Assembly (NCBI GenBank): GCA_000416005.1
Contig: KE356562.1
Span: 968,499 to 977,789, forward strand
DNA from: Haloquadratum sp. J07HQX50
GTDB lineage: Archaea > Halobacteriota > Halobacteria > Halobacteriales > Haloferacaceae
Direction: 5' to 3'
Length of the DNA stretch: 9,291 nt
The position numbers and the translations under genes were made by a program. Of this stretch, positions 1-7,331 are shown in pieces (positions within the stretch are counted from its first letter, which is position 1; each line of letters begins with the position of its first letter). Under the pieces are notes generated by a model that had not been told where the DNA came from, made no database searches, and saw nothing but the letters and a program-made list of their open reading frames with translations.

Positions 1-1279
1 TATCTATCGCATGGACTAAATCACATTCACCAACTCTCTCGAGTGTCAGTGTGGTTGCGACCGGGTCAATATCATAGATTACCGGTGTTGGCACACCTTC
101 TCGTCTTGCTGCTGAGGTCAATCGGGCCTCAGCTCTCAGCCGTTCTTGACGCAGTCGCGTGTCAAGCGTCGGATGGCGGTACTCTTTGGTAATACGGTGT
201 TTTTCGACCGTCTCCTCACCAATCTCGACTGTCGCTTCTGCACCCCGAACAGCACCTGCAGTGGGGCTGAATTGTGTGTCTGAACTATCACCGCGCCGCC
301 ATGAGGCGCGGACAGTATCTGGCCGTGCGCCTGGGTCGACAGCCGAGTCGGAGAGTGAAGTCGTTTGATCTGCGGCAGCCATCATCGCACCTGTGACGGC
401 GATCATTCCTGCATTATCTCGCAATAATTCTGCGGATGGCACATACAGCGATGCTCCGCGTGCGTTACACATCGCTTGGAGCATCGACTGAAGTCGATTA
501 TTTTGGCCGACGCCACCGCCTAAAACAAGCTCATTATTCCCTGTGACAGAGAGCGCCCGCTCAGCCACCTCGGTGAGCATGGCAAAGATTGTTTCTTGTA
601 GTCCCGTGCATACATTCTCGGGTGGTGTTCCAGTGTCAACTGCATCTTTCGCTGCTGACATGATCCCTGAGAACGAGAAATCCATTCCCTTGACCACATA
701 TGGAAGCTCCACATATTCTCCCTCCTTCGCGGCCGATTCGACTTTTGGTCCTCCCGGGTGGGACCAGTCAAGATGCCTCGTAAACTTGTCAATTGCATTT
801 CCGACACCTGTATCCATAGTTTCACCCAAGATGCGGTATCGACCATTGTGATAGCCGAGAAGATGTGCGTTCGCTCCTGACGCGTTGAGACACACTGGAG
901 AATCAAACCCTGACTCGTGACGGCCAATCTCGAGGTGTGCAATCATGTGGTTCACTCCAACTAATGGCACCTCAAGCGTCTGTGCTAGCGTCCGTGCAGC
1001 CGTGCCGACGATACGAAGACATGGTCCCAGTCCAGGACCCTGTGAATACGCAACGGCATCAATTTCCGAGAGGGCGTACCCCTCGGTGATCACCTGCTGG
1101 AGGATCGTGTCAATCGCTGCTGGTAGTGCAGTGCTCATGTGTTCGGCTGCTTCTCGCGGATGGATGCCACCCTCTGCAGGGACATAGGGGTCAGAGTGTA
1201 TCCGAATTGTCTCTGTTTCTGTCTCGTGGAAGGCAGCACTCGCTGCCCATGCAGTCCCCTCAATTCCGACAACAAGCAT
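1..1279 (-). CDS. kae1-bud32: Kae1-Bud32 fusion: tRNA t6A threonylcarbamoyltransferase fused to its kinase (3' end outside window)
   Basis: The reading frame is open from ATG (1279-1277) to the left edge, giving 426 residues of a protein normally around 540. Residues 1-325 are a Kae1/TsaD domain: N-terminal GIEGTAWAAS, the metal-binding pair H111 and H115 in NHMIAHLE, NASGAN at 132-137, GETMDTGVGNAIDKF at 152-166 and the third metal ligand D288 in LLRDNAGMIA. After a linker of about 20 residues, a Bud32-type kinase begins: GAEATVEIG, candidate ATP-binding lysine K360, then KEYRHPTLD and LRAEAR with E384. The kinase catalytic loop lies beyond the edge. In the KEOPS complex Kae1 transfers the threonylcarbamoyl group to A37 of ANN-decoding tRNAs, and Bud32 supports it as an ATPase/kinase; fusion of the two is standard in haloarchaea and some methanogens. 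It lies 32 nt downstream of rps24e. No Shine-Dalgarno motif is seen, and a T6 run on the coding strand precedes the start. Confidence 0.95.
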   Translation of the reverse strand, partial: MLVVGIEGTAWAASAAFHETETETIRIHSDPYVPAEGGIHPREAAEHMSTALPAAIDTILQQVITEGYALSEIDAVAYSQGPGLGPCLRIVGTAARTLAQTLEVPLVGVNHMIAHLEIGRHESGFDSPVCLNASGANAHLLGYHNGRYRILGETMDTGVGNAIDKFTRHLDWSHPGGPKVESAAKEGEYVELPYVVKGMDFSFSGIMSAAKDAVDTGTPPENVCTGLQETIFAMLTEVAERALSVTGNNELVLGGGVGQNNRLQSMLQAMCNARGASLYVPSAELLRDNAGMIAVTGAMMAAADQTTSLSDSAVDPGARPDTVRASWRRGDSSDTQFSPTAGAVRGAEATVEIGEETVEKHRITKEYRHPTLDTRLRQERLRAEARLTSAARREGVPTPVIYDIDPVATTLTLERVGECDLVHAID

Positions 1280-1311
1280 CGAAAAAAGATCTATAGTGGT
1301 CGTGTCATCAG

Positions 1312-1626
1312 CTAAGCTTCCTCAGCCGACAGATCACCATCTTTTTGAATATCGATTTTGTTCCGCTCAAGCATATATTCTTGCTCGACGTCTTTTGCGA
1401 AGCTTGCTTCATCATAGACTTTCGCGTAGCCAATCGTTGTCCGCATACCGAATTTCGTGTCGAGTTCGTGAATGACGACTTCGTCTGATTCTTTATTCAG
1501 CATTGCTGCTAAACTATCTCGCACTGAAAGACGTGACGGTGTTGCGTCGTCGTGTGTCAATTTAAATCGAACATCAGTTCGATGTAACATGGGATTTGGG
1601 TCCTCTGAGAGAATATTAATTTCCAT
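1312..1626 (-). CDS. rps24e: Small ribosomal subunit protein eS24
   Basis: This encodes 104 residues, the normal length for archaeal eS24, starting at ATG (1626-1624) and ending in TAG. The protein opens with MEINILSEDPNPMLHRTDV and continues with the family core around TPSRLSVRDSLAAMLN and FGMRTTIGYAKVYD; the C-terminus is acidic, as expected in a halophile. It is a component of the 30S subunit shared by archaea and eukaryotes. The 56-nt gap to gdpK upstream is the largest in the tight part of the cluster and holds a TATA-like tract, so it may have its own promoter as well as operon readthrough. In other archaea it is usually followed by rps27ae, which is absent here. Confidence 0.95.
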   Translation of the reverse strand: MEINILSEDPNPMLHRTDVRFKLTHDDATPSRLSVRDSLAAMLNKESDEVVIHELDTKFGMRTTIGYAKVYDEASFAKDVEQEYMLERNKIDIQKDGDLSAEEA

Positions 1627-1656
1627 ATTTCAGTTACTAAATGTCCTTTTGGGGCG

Positions 1657-1664
1657 AATAAAAC
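1657..1664 (-). promoter_or_regulatory. Possible internal TATA-like box for rps24e
   Basis: On the minus strand this reads GTTTTATT, centred about 34 nt before the rps24e ATG. That is compatible with a transcript having a very short leader. It lies in the only sizeable gap of the tight operon. The call rests on spacing and A/T content alone; no upstream BRE element is convincing. Confidence 0.3.
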
Positions 1665-1682
1665 AATTTCGAAGCTGAGAAC

Positions 1683-2216
1683 TTAGGTCGCCGCAGTTAG
1701 CTTTGAGAGTGCTTTCTCTACATCTCCTTCAAAAAGATGGAATAACGAGCGAGCTTTGGATTTGGCCGCACTGTCAACAGATACACGAACCATACCTTCG
1801 CCCGGTTGGCCATAAATCACTGTTGCTCCCTGTGGGGCAGCAATTAACGCCGGCAGTGCAGCCAAGTCCTCTTCGCCATCAACGACGATTGTCGTCTGTG
1901 ATGTCGTCTCAAGAGCTGTCGTGACCGCATTGAGTAGGGAATGTGTGAGTTTCCCAGGTGGATTTTCAGCCCTGAGGCGGTTGGGTAGCTCCTCAAGTGC
2001 GGTTTCTATTTCAGGGGCGACTGCACTCCGTTCGGTGAGTCCGTCGATAATTGCAACGTCAGGTTCACATGTGGAAGTTGTCAGTTCGTAATTGACGATA
2101 TCACCGACAGCGATGAGTGGCCACGTCGACTCTTTACATACGCGATTCACATCAGTAAGCACCGGTCCGATTGGGGTTTTGAATGCTGCACGACGCTCTG
2201 GTGGTAGCGACAGCAT
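1683..2216 (-). CDS. gdpK: GTP-dependent dephospho-CoA kinase (DUF359 family)
   Basis: This 177-residue protein has the signature blocks of the DUF359 family: IGPVLTD (16-22), VGDIVNYEL (37-45), IIDGLTER (56-63), NPPGKLT (85-91), VVDGEEDLA (111-119) and VIYGQPGEGMV (133-143). The Thermococcus kodakarensis member was shown to phosphorylate dephospho-CoA with GTP, the last step of archaeal coenzyme A synthesis, so the same role is inferred here. The length is typical of the family and there are no membrane segments. The ATG at 2216-2214 is 7 nt after the spt4 stop, so the two are translated from one message. Finding a CoA enzyme among transcription and ribosome genes is a known conserved archaeal arrangement. 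Confidence 0.88.
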   Translation of the reverse strand: MLSLPPERRAAFKTPIGPVLTDVNRVCKESTWPLIAVGDIVNYELTTSTCEPDVAIIDGLTERSAVAPEIETALEELPNRLRAENPPGKLTHSLLNAVTTALETTSQTTIVVDGEEDLAALPALIAAPQGATVIYGQPGEGMVRVSVDSAAKSKARSLFHLFEGDVEKALSKLTAAT

Positions 2217-2223
2217 ACCAGTG

Positions 2224-2421
2224 TTAGCGTACCTTCAACGCGTACCCACCGGACTCACTCACGTTCATTTCATTCGCAATCTCTGACTCGATTGGGTGTG
2301 GAATGACGACGTACCCTGCCCAGTCTTCCGTGAGACTACTTGAGCCGCAGCTGGTACACGCCTGAGAATCTGAATCATTAATATAATGACACTCTCGGCA
2401 GGCGAGGCGGCTCTCAGCCAT
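2224..2421 (-). CDS. spt4: Transcription elongation factor Spt4
   Basis: This encodes 65 residues with a four-cysteine zinc finger, C8-x2-C11 and C22-x2-C25, followed by the Spt4 core EDWAGYVVI (32-40), PIESEIA (43-49) and the C-terminal GGYALKVR. Spt4 partners with Spt5 (NusG-like) and clamps RNA polymerase to promote processive elongation. The start codon immediately follows the rpoE1 stop codon. A purine-rich GGAGGGG in the last codons of rpoE1, with 8 nt between GGAGG and the ATG, is a good ribosome-binding site. The length is normal for archaeal Spt4, and no alternative identity is plausible. Confidence 0.93.
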   Translation of the reverse strand: MAESRLACRECHYINDSDSQACTSCGSSSLTEDWAGYVVIPHPIESEIANEMNVSESGGYALKVR

Positions 2422-3006
2422 CTACTTCCCCTCCGCCCCTGCTTCGGTTGCTGCCCTTTGAGCCTGTCTCTCAGATTCCAGCCAGCCGTGTTTTCCAAGT
2501 CCTGGCTGTTTCGCTGTGAGTCCAATCTTTGAATCACGCGGATTGCGTTCATCAATGCTCTTTGTCACCACACGGACCCGAACAGAGTCGCCGACTCCAA
2601 GGGTTCGATTTGATTCTGTCGAGGCAAGTTGTTGATTTTCACTATCGTAGGCAAGGTACTCATCAGAGATCTGTGAGACGTGAAGCAATCCATCAACCGG
2701 GCCGATCCCAACGAATGCACCGAATTCGACTACTTCAACGACCTCCCCATCAACGACCTCCTGCATCGCCGGGTCAAATGTGATTGCGTCGAACTCAGCA
2801 TCATAATACACCCCTGCACGTCCCGGTAAGACCGTTCCCTCGCCGATATCTTGTACAGTAATGACGCTGACGACACTTCCAACGTCTTCATCCATTCGAC
2901 CTTCTAATTTCTCTTGCAAAAGCCGTTTGACACGCTGTGGTGTCACATCTGCAAGATGCTCCGGAGGCACCTCGACCGTGTCTGTGAGTCGTACCCGTTT
3001 ATACAT
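2422..3006 (-). CDS. rpoE1: DNA-directed RNA polymerase subunit Rpo7 (RpoE1, eukaryotic Rpb7 homologue)
   Basis: This 194-residue protein has an N-terminal Rpb7-like domain (about 1-80, beginning MYKRVRLTDTVEVPP) and an S1 RNA-binding domain (about 82-165) marked by GEVVEVVEFGAFVGIGPVDG and LLHVSQISDE. The C-terminus contains QPGLGKHGWL, typical of archaeal orthologues, and an Ala/Glu-rich tail. With Rpo4 it forms the polymerase stalk, which binds nascent RNA and helps open the promoter and terminate. The ATG at 3006-3004 is separated from the PIN gene stop by 3 nt, and its own stop abuts the spt4 start, so it is firmly inside the operon. Confidence 0.95.
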   Translation of the reverse strand: MYKRVRLTDTVEVPPEHLADVTPQRVKRLLQEKLEGRMDEDVGSVVSVITVQDIGEGTVLPGRAGVYYDAEFDAITFDPAMQEVVDGEVVEVVEFGAFVGIGPVDGLLHVSQISDEYLAYDSENQQLASTESNRTLGVGDSVRVRVVTKSIDERNPRDSKIGLTAKQPGLGKHGWLESERQAQRAATEAGAEGK

Positions 3007-3009
3007 GTG

Positions 3010-3390
3010 TTATGATTCTGTTATCTCCAATCTGTTTCGCCCCCTTATACCGATTACGTGTATCCCGCGCGCAAGCAATCGGTCGCGGAGGGATCGGTCT
3101 TCCGTCGCAACGAACGCATCTTCGATGGTTGCAATTTCAACGACTGCATCATCTGCGTATGTGGCTGTTGCCTCCACAAACTCTCCTCGATCAGCCAGGT
3201 CGCGGCCAACCCGTGCCGCCTTCGCCTCTTTACCAGCGCCCGAACGCAGTGACTCCAGTTCGGCAAGAACCGAGCGTGGGATCAGGAGTCTCGGATCTGC
3301 TTCAAATAGCCGTTGAAGTTCATCGAACAGACGCACGTTTCGCTCAACCGGCAACATCAACGCGTTCGTATCCAAAACCACCGTCACCAT
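3010..3390 (-). CDS. PIN-domain ribonuclease-like protein (Fcf1/Utp24-VapC type)
   Basis: This encodes 126 residues from ATG 3390-3388. The frame stays open upstream to 3447, but that would overlap the aIF2-gamma 3' end, and MVTVVLDTNALMLP is the natural PIN N-terminus. Candidate acidic metal-site residues are D7 in VLDTNALM, E44 in LAELESL, D80/D81, and D98 with D103 in TEDRSLRDRL. That is the complete PIN set, so an active Mg/Mn-dependent RNase is likely. A gene of this type between aIF2-gamma and rpoE1 is a conserved archaeal arrangement; the family is related to the eukaryotic rRNA-processing nuclease Fcf1/Utp24, so rRNA or tRNA processing is inferred. A VapC toxin is unlikely because no VapB antitoxin gene is adjacent. 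Confidence 0.85.
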   Translation of the reverse strand: MVTVVLDTNALMLPVERNVRLFDELQRLFEADPRLLIPRSVLAELESLRSGAGKEAKAARVGRDLADRGEFVEATATYADDAVVEIATIEDAFVATEDRSLRDRLLARGIHVIGIRGRNRLEITES

Positions 3391-3424
3391 GGTGAATGTT
3401 TCGTTTTCTGTTGACGGCCTGTCT

Positions 3425-4654
3425 CTATTCCAGCGTTCCAATACCAATTAACCGCCAACGTGCGCCAACACGACGGTTGATAGCGATTTTGGCTCCCGAT
3501 TCAGCACAGACGGGCCGTTTCAGAGAAATCTCGGCTTCACCGTCTCGCGCGCTAGTTACCGCACCAACAGTCGTTGCAGTGCCAACTGTTAACATTAGTG
3601 GTTCACCGGTCGAGATCTCTTCTATCTCATCACCGTCATCACCAACGACACGATTGAGGAGTTCGATCGACATAGTAAATGCCTCTCTTGTTGGAGGCAG
3701 TGACCCCCGCTTGCCAGCAATCTGGCCGGCCAGCGCGTCGCCCTTCGTCATACTAGGGTCAAGACCAGTTCCAACACCACAGAGTCCACCGGGCGATACG
3801 ACATCGACCTGCTCACCGCCGGCCTGTAGCGATCGAATCTCTGTTTGGATTGGCTCCCAACTGGATTGGCCCTCTGATTCAGTTTCCTGTCCGGGGCGAA
3901 GTTCAATCTTATCCCCAACTTCAAGACGTCCTCTAGCGACTGACCCGCCAATAACTCCTCCAGAGAGATTTTTCCAGGTCGTTCCTGGGCGGTTAATGTC
4001 GAATGAACGGGCTGCGTAAAGTCGTGAGTCCACCTGTGAATTCCGTTCAGGAGTTGGAATCTCTGCCTCAATGGCCTGAATAAGAAGATCTATATTCACT
4101 TCCTGCTGCGCACTTACCGGAACGATGGGTGCATCCTCAGCAACGGTTCCTTCGACGAACGACTTGATTTGTTCGTATGAGTCGACCGCGCGGTCACGGT
4201 CAACCAGATCAATTTTATTTTGTGCGATGACGATATTATCGATTCCAATAATATCCAATGCCATTAGGTGTTCCTTCGTTTGCGCCTGAGGAACGTCTTC
4301 AGTCGCGGAGACAACAAGGACGGCACCGTCCATGATTGCAGCCCCCGATAGCATCGTTGCCATCAGTGTTTCATGCCCGGGCGCATCAACGAATGAAACG
4401 GTTCGTTCGATGGCCGTCGTTTCGCCATCTGGGCCAGTCTCCTCAACTGTGTAACTCTCTGGTGGGTCCAAGTCAGGAACAGTTCGAAAGGTCGCGTCAG
4501 CATAACCCAATCGAATGGAGATACCGCGTTTCATTTCCTCTGAGTGCTGATCAGTCCACGAACCTGACAGCGCCTGTACAAGCGTCGTCTTTCCATGGTC
4601 GACGTGACCGACCAGTCCGATATTCACCTCCGGTTGTGGTATGTTTGGTGTCAC
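3425..4654 (-). CDS. eif2g: Translation initiation factor aIF2 subunit gamma (GTPase)
   Basis: This 409-residue protein has all the GTPase motifs: G1 GHVDHGKT (16-23), switch 1 [13 protein letters not shown] (41-53), G3 DAPGH (90-94), G4 NKID (146-149) and G5 SAQ (181-183). Domain II (about 205-315) and domain III (to the C-terminal [11 protein letters not shown]) follow. In the aIF2 heterotrimer it binds initiator Met-tRNA and delivers it to the 30S subunit. The start is GTG, chosen because TAGGAGGTTACTA stands directly before it (GGAGGT with 5 nt spacing) and the protein N-terminus fits the family. Unusually, the insertion between switch 1 and G3 (about 56-86), which carries a zinc knuckle in many archaea, has no cysteine. 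The PIN gene follows after 34 nt, and FAU-1 lies 94 nt upstream on the same strand. Confidence 0.96.
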   Translation of the reverse strand: MTPNIPQPEVNIGLVGHVDHGKTTLVQALSGSWTDQHSEEMKRGISIRLGYADATFRTVPDLDPPESYTVEETGPDGETTAIERTVSFVDAPGHETLMATMLSGAAIMDGAVLVVSATEDVPQAQTKEHLMALDIIGIDNIVIAQNKIDLVDRDRAVDSYEQIKSFVEGTVAEDAPIVPVSAQQEVNIDLLIQAIEAEIPTPERNSQVDSRLYAARSFDINRPGTTWKNLSGGVIGGSVARGRLEVGDKIELRPGQETESEGQSSWEPIQTEIRSLQAGGEQVDVVSPGGLCGVGTGLDPSMTKGDALAGQIAGKRGSLPPTREAFTMSIELLNRVVGDDGDEIEEISTGEPLMLTVGTATTVGAVTSARDGEAEISLKRPVCAESGAKIAINRRVGARWRLIGIGTLE

Positions 4655-4659
4655 TAGTA

Positions 4660-4665
4660 ACCTCC
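4660..4665 (-). promoter_or_regulatory. Strong Shine-Dalgarno motif for aIF2-gamma
   Basis: GGAGGT on the minus strand sits 5 nt before the GTG at 4654. It matches the anti-Shine-Dalgarno end of 16S rRNA and decides the GTG start. It also means that the mRNA here carries a leader rather than being leaderless. Confidence 0.7.
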
Positions 4666-4704
4666 TAAGGAAGTAATCTTAAATTGAACTGGTCTCGTGC
4701 GAGT

Positions 4705-4711
4705 CATAAAG
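4705..4711 (-). promoter_or_regulatory. Possible TATA-like box ahead of aIF2-gamma
   Basis: CTTTATG on the minus strand lies in the 94-nt gap after FAU-1, about 50 nt before the GTG. A transcript starting some 25 nt downstream would include the GGAGGT ribosome-binding site. The call is based on position and A/T content only. Confidence 0.3.
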
Positions 4712-4748
4712 TTGCTGTTCTGGCCTTCCGCTCGTATAATAGCTCCGC

Positions 4749-6164
4749 TCAGTCAGTCAAGGCGCGGTTGACACTCCGCGCAACTGAACGGGCCCGTTCA
4801 GCAAGCTCCGGCGGTATATCACCATCATCAACAGACATCTGTAGCTCATCCTCATCGACGGTCGTGACTGACCCATCTGGGTGCTTGATGACGTCAATAT
4901 GTAAATCGACGTAACGAACCGCACTTGGGAAACACTCCACAGGCGTGCAAATGTTGAGATACGTTCCTTTGTGATGTCCCTCTTGGCTGCGATATACTGT
5001 TGGATACCACCATCGACCCTCTCGGATTTTTGTCACAGCGGTATCCCCATCCTTGCGTGGAGTCCCAAGCGCGTCGTAATGCCCGCCGCCACTCATCTGT
5101 CTCGTTATTTCTAAACTCCCTTCTGCTTCCCAGTCGGTGACTTCTCCACGCCCCAATGAAAACGCCCGCCCATCCGGCTTCCCGTGCATCAGGTCTACCT
5201 GATCGCCTTCTGTTGGGCCAAACTGCTGTGTAACAGCGGCAAAAGGGAACGTACCATTCGGATCAGGATCACAGAGTGCCTCAACCAAATCAACACCGGC
5301 GCTGGCCCGAGCACTCGCAGCCTTCGTTCGGTGATGCCCCGCCATGGTTGAGGTCACCTTCCCTCGCACTCTATCCAGTGCAGATCGACTCTCTCGACCG
5401 AACCAGATTGAATATGTACATAGCTCGTCGTTGATACGTGCAGTCTTATTGAGCGAGGCCTCGATCGCCGCCGCCCGCCCGTTCACTCGCTGCACTGCCG
5501 TTTCCAATGTATCGAGGTCACACTCTGTGGCCTGAGCGTCCCAACGCAGCCCCCATCCATCCAGGACATCAACTGAGAGTAAATCTGTCATCCCGACCAA
5601 TTCGCGCGTTGCCTCGGAGTCAGGAGCATCGACAGTTACACCGGTTTTGTTACGGATTGCGGAGAGAATACCATTCTTGACCTGAATGCCGGTCTGAACG
5701 CGTGGCCGTGAATCTTTCCACGGGGGAGGACTCGAGCGAACTTGCACAGTGAAGCTGTCCCCTGGCTCAATGTACCGGTCGACGTTCTCTAACCTGAGTG
5801 CCGCCTCGGTATTTTGTAGCGAACACACTGCGTCTGCACCTTCGATACTCTTGACGCTTGCCTCACCGATTAGCCCGACTGGAAGTGAGTGCTGCCACGA
5901 GAGTGTATCAATACCAATATCGATACAGGTGTTTCGAACACGTTGTGCTGACACTGAGCTTCCATATATGATAACTCCTTGACGGCCAGCGGTTGTTTCG
6001 ACCATGACATCAGCCGGCTTAAGTGAAAATGACCGATCAAATCGCTGTTGGATTGGCTGTGAGGCTTGGACCACCTCGATATCATTTTCGAGTAAGTGTG
6101 CTGTCAGTGCCGTCGTATAAATCCCGCGAACACGGGTGGCCAACTCTGTTGAGCTCTCATTCAT
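4749..6164 (-). CDS. fau-1: FAU-1 family RNA-binding protein / ribonuclease (RNase E/G-like, DUF402)
   Basis: This encodes 471 residues from ATG 6164-6162. The frame is open to 6215, but TRVRGIYTTALTAHLLENDIEVVQAS is the usual N-terminus and the chosen ATG precedes it closely. The first two thirds contain an RNase E/G-like region with an S1-type segment (about 90-160) and the conserved GLRWDAQA (205-212) and GHHRTKA (276-282). The C-terminal DUF402 domain (about 370-445) carries GTYLNICTPVE, YVDLHIDVI and the PDG turn. Pyrococcus furiosus FAU-1 binds AU-rich RNA and was reported to have RNase activity linked to 5S rRNA maturation, so an RNA-processing role is inferred. It lies 94 nt upstream of aIF2-gamma and diverges from the PrsW gene. 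No Shine-Dalgarno motif is seen; a TTTACT tract about 30 nt upstream (near 6192) could serve a near-leaderless transcript. Confidence 0.88.
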   Translation of the reverse strand: MNESSTELATRVRGIYTTALTAHLLENDIEVVQASQPIQQRFDRSFSLKPADVMVETTAGRQGVIIYGSSVSAQRVRNTCIDIGIDTLSWQHSLPVGLIGEASVKSIEGADAVCSLQNTEAALRLENVDRYIEPGDSFTVQVRSSPPPWKDSRPRVQTGIQVKNGILSAIRNKTGVTVDAPDSEATRELVGMTDLLSVDVLDGWGLRWDAQATECDLDTLETAVQRVNGRAAAIEASLNKTARINDELCTYSIWFGRESRSALDRVRGKVTSTMAGHHRTKAASARASAGVDLVEALCDPDPNGTFPFAAVTQQFGPTEGDQVDLMHGKPDGRAFSLGRGEVTDWEAEGSLEITRQMSGGGHYDALGTPRKDGDTAVTKIREGRWWYPTVYRSQEGHHKGTYLNICTPVECFPSAVRYVDLHIDVIKHPDGSVTTVDEDELQMSVDDGDIPPELAERARSVARSVNRALTD

Positions 6165-6273
6165 TTTATCATATATGACCAATTCACGAGTAAAGTCTCC
6201 GCTTTTTTCACTCACTCACCGCACGCGAGCCAAATACATTACCCGCTGGATGTTATATATGAAATTGAACGCA
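6165..6273. promoter_or_regulatory. Divergent intergenic region between FAU-1 and PrsW
   Basis: These 109 nt must carry promoters for both genes. On the minus strand, TTTACT lies about 30 nt before the FAU-1 ATG. On the plus strand, AAATACAT near 6232-6239 and TTATATAT at 6253-6260 are A/T-rich candidates for PrsW, and only the first is at a suitable distance. A short T-run on the plus strand lies near 6203-6208. No operator-like repeat is evident. Confidence 0.4.
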
Positions 6274-7269
6274 ATGGACCGCGTCCGTGATCCGATTGAG
6301 AAGAGTGCTGACGATTCTATCGACTTATACGATGTAACCAGTTGGGAGGTCCGAACGCGAACCGACTGGATTGCCTCGGTCCTCTGGCGTGGCCTTTCAG
6401 CTGTTGCCCGCCTCACTGTTGTGTTGGTAGCGTTTTCGCTGCTCCTTGGGGTGGGTGGACTTGCAGTCTTGACTGACCCGGCGACCGGTCTACTCACACT
6501 CTTTTCAGCCCTCCCAGCGATTGGACTGACGGCGTACGTATATTTCTCAGATGTCACCTCAAGTGAGCCGCTCTCATTACTTACAATTACCTTTCTCCTT
6601 GGTGTTCTAACGGCGAACTTTGCCGCAGTGTTAAATACGCTTTTTCGACCGTTGTTCAGAGTGTTAGGTTTTGTCGGGCTTATTCTGTTTTTTTTCATGG
6701 TAGTTGCCCCGATCGAAGAAAGTGTAAAACTTCTTGCAGTGCGCCTGTATGCGTATACGAACGACCAGTTTAATTCGGTGTTAGATGGGGCTGTGTACGG
6801 GGCAATGGCTGGACTCGGATTCGCTGTGATCGAGAATGCCCTGTATATTGCTCGTCAGTTACCGAGTGGAGGCGCTGATCTCGGCTTAGGGCTGATTGGA
6901 GTTGGTGGTGGTATTACTGCTGTTCGTGCATTAGCTGGACCAGGTCATGTGATCTACTCAGCGATTGCAGGGTACTATTTAGGCTTGGCAAAATTCAATC
7001 CAGGCTCTCGCGGACCCATCGTGATCAAGGGTCTTCTCTTAGCTGCTGTTATTCACGCAACGTACAATTCCACTGTTGGCTTCGGTTCAGCACTCATCGA
7101 GAGTGTTACTGGATTAGGTGGCCTCTTTCCGTCATTAATATATATTGTAATATATGACAGTATATTCGGCCTTTACCTATTTCAAAAGATTCGCCGCTAT
7201 AGTGTCCGTTATCAACAAACACAGACGATTCCAACGTCACCAGAATCGCCGCAACGAGAGCAAAACTGA
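6274..7269 (+). CDS. PrsW family intramembrane glutamic-type protease
   Basis: This encodes 331 residues from the ATG at 6274. Upstream in-frame starts at 6259 and 6136 are possible, but the latter would run through the FAU-1 5' end, and MDRVRDPIEKSADDSIDLYD matches the usual soluble start of haloarchaeal relatives. Several hydrophobic helices span about 44-65, 75-92, 101-122, 130-146, 172-192, 203-240, 248-265 and 284-304. The PrsW signatures are present: E148-E149-x-x-K152 in PIEESVKL, F183-x3-E187-N188 in GFAVIEN, H225 in GPGHVIYSAIAGYYLG and H261 in IHATYNS. Bacillus PrsW performs site-1 cleavage of an anti-sigma factor; archaeal substrates are unknown. The C-terminal tail is hydrophilic. 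The gene is transcribed alone and converges on ribE, and no partner or substrate gene is adjacent. Confidence 0.87.
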   Translation: MDRVRDPIEKSADDSIDLYDVTSWEVRTRTDWIASVLWRGLSAVARLTVVLVAFSLLLGVGGLAVLTDPATGLLTLFSALPAIGLTAYVYFSDVTSSEPLSLLTITFLLGVLTANFAAVLNTLFRPLFRVLGFVGLILFFFMVVAPIEESVKLLAVRLYAYTNDQFNSVLDGAVYGAMAGLGFAVIENALYIARQLPSGGADLGLGLIGVGGGITAVRALAGPGHVIYSAIAGYYLGLAKFNPGSRGPIVIKGLLLAAVIHATYNSTVGFGSALIESVTGLGGLFPSLIYIVIYDSIFGLYLFQKIRRYSVRYQQTQTIPTSPESPQREQN

Positions 7270-7331
7270 ACTGGTCGAGAGAACTCCAAACAGAGCGTTC
7301 CTTCGAACCCAACTCAAGCTGACAAGACTCG

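Noticed and set aside
520..942. Open frame of 140 codons on the minus strand
   Set aside because: It lies entirely in another frame of kae1-bud32, and its translation has no recognisable motif.
1282..1287. T6 run on the minus strand as a terminator between rps24e and kae1
   Set aside because: A single run of six directly before the kae1 start is weak evidence, and the tight spacing favours co-transcription.
3010..3390. PIN protein as a VapC toxin of a toxin-antitoxin pair
   Set aside because: There is no small antitoxin gene next to it, and it sits inside a conserved information-processing operon.
3391..3447. Upstream extension of the PIN gene
   Set aside because: It would overlap the aIF2-gamma C-terminal codons, and the extra 19 residues have no PIN character; MVTVVLDTNA is the expected start.
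3396..4019. Plus-strand open frame of 207 codons
   Set aside because: It is antisense to aIF2-gamma and Ser/Pro/Arg-rich, as expected from the complement of a haloarchaeal gene.
6136..6273. Upstream start for the PrsW gene
   Set aside because: The extra 46 residues overlap the FAU-1 5' end on the opposite strand and are unlike PrsW N-termini.
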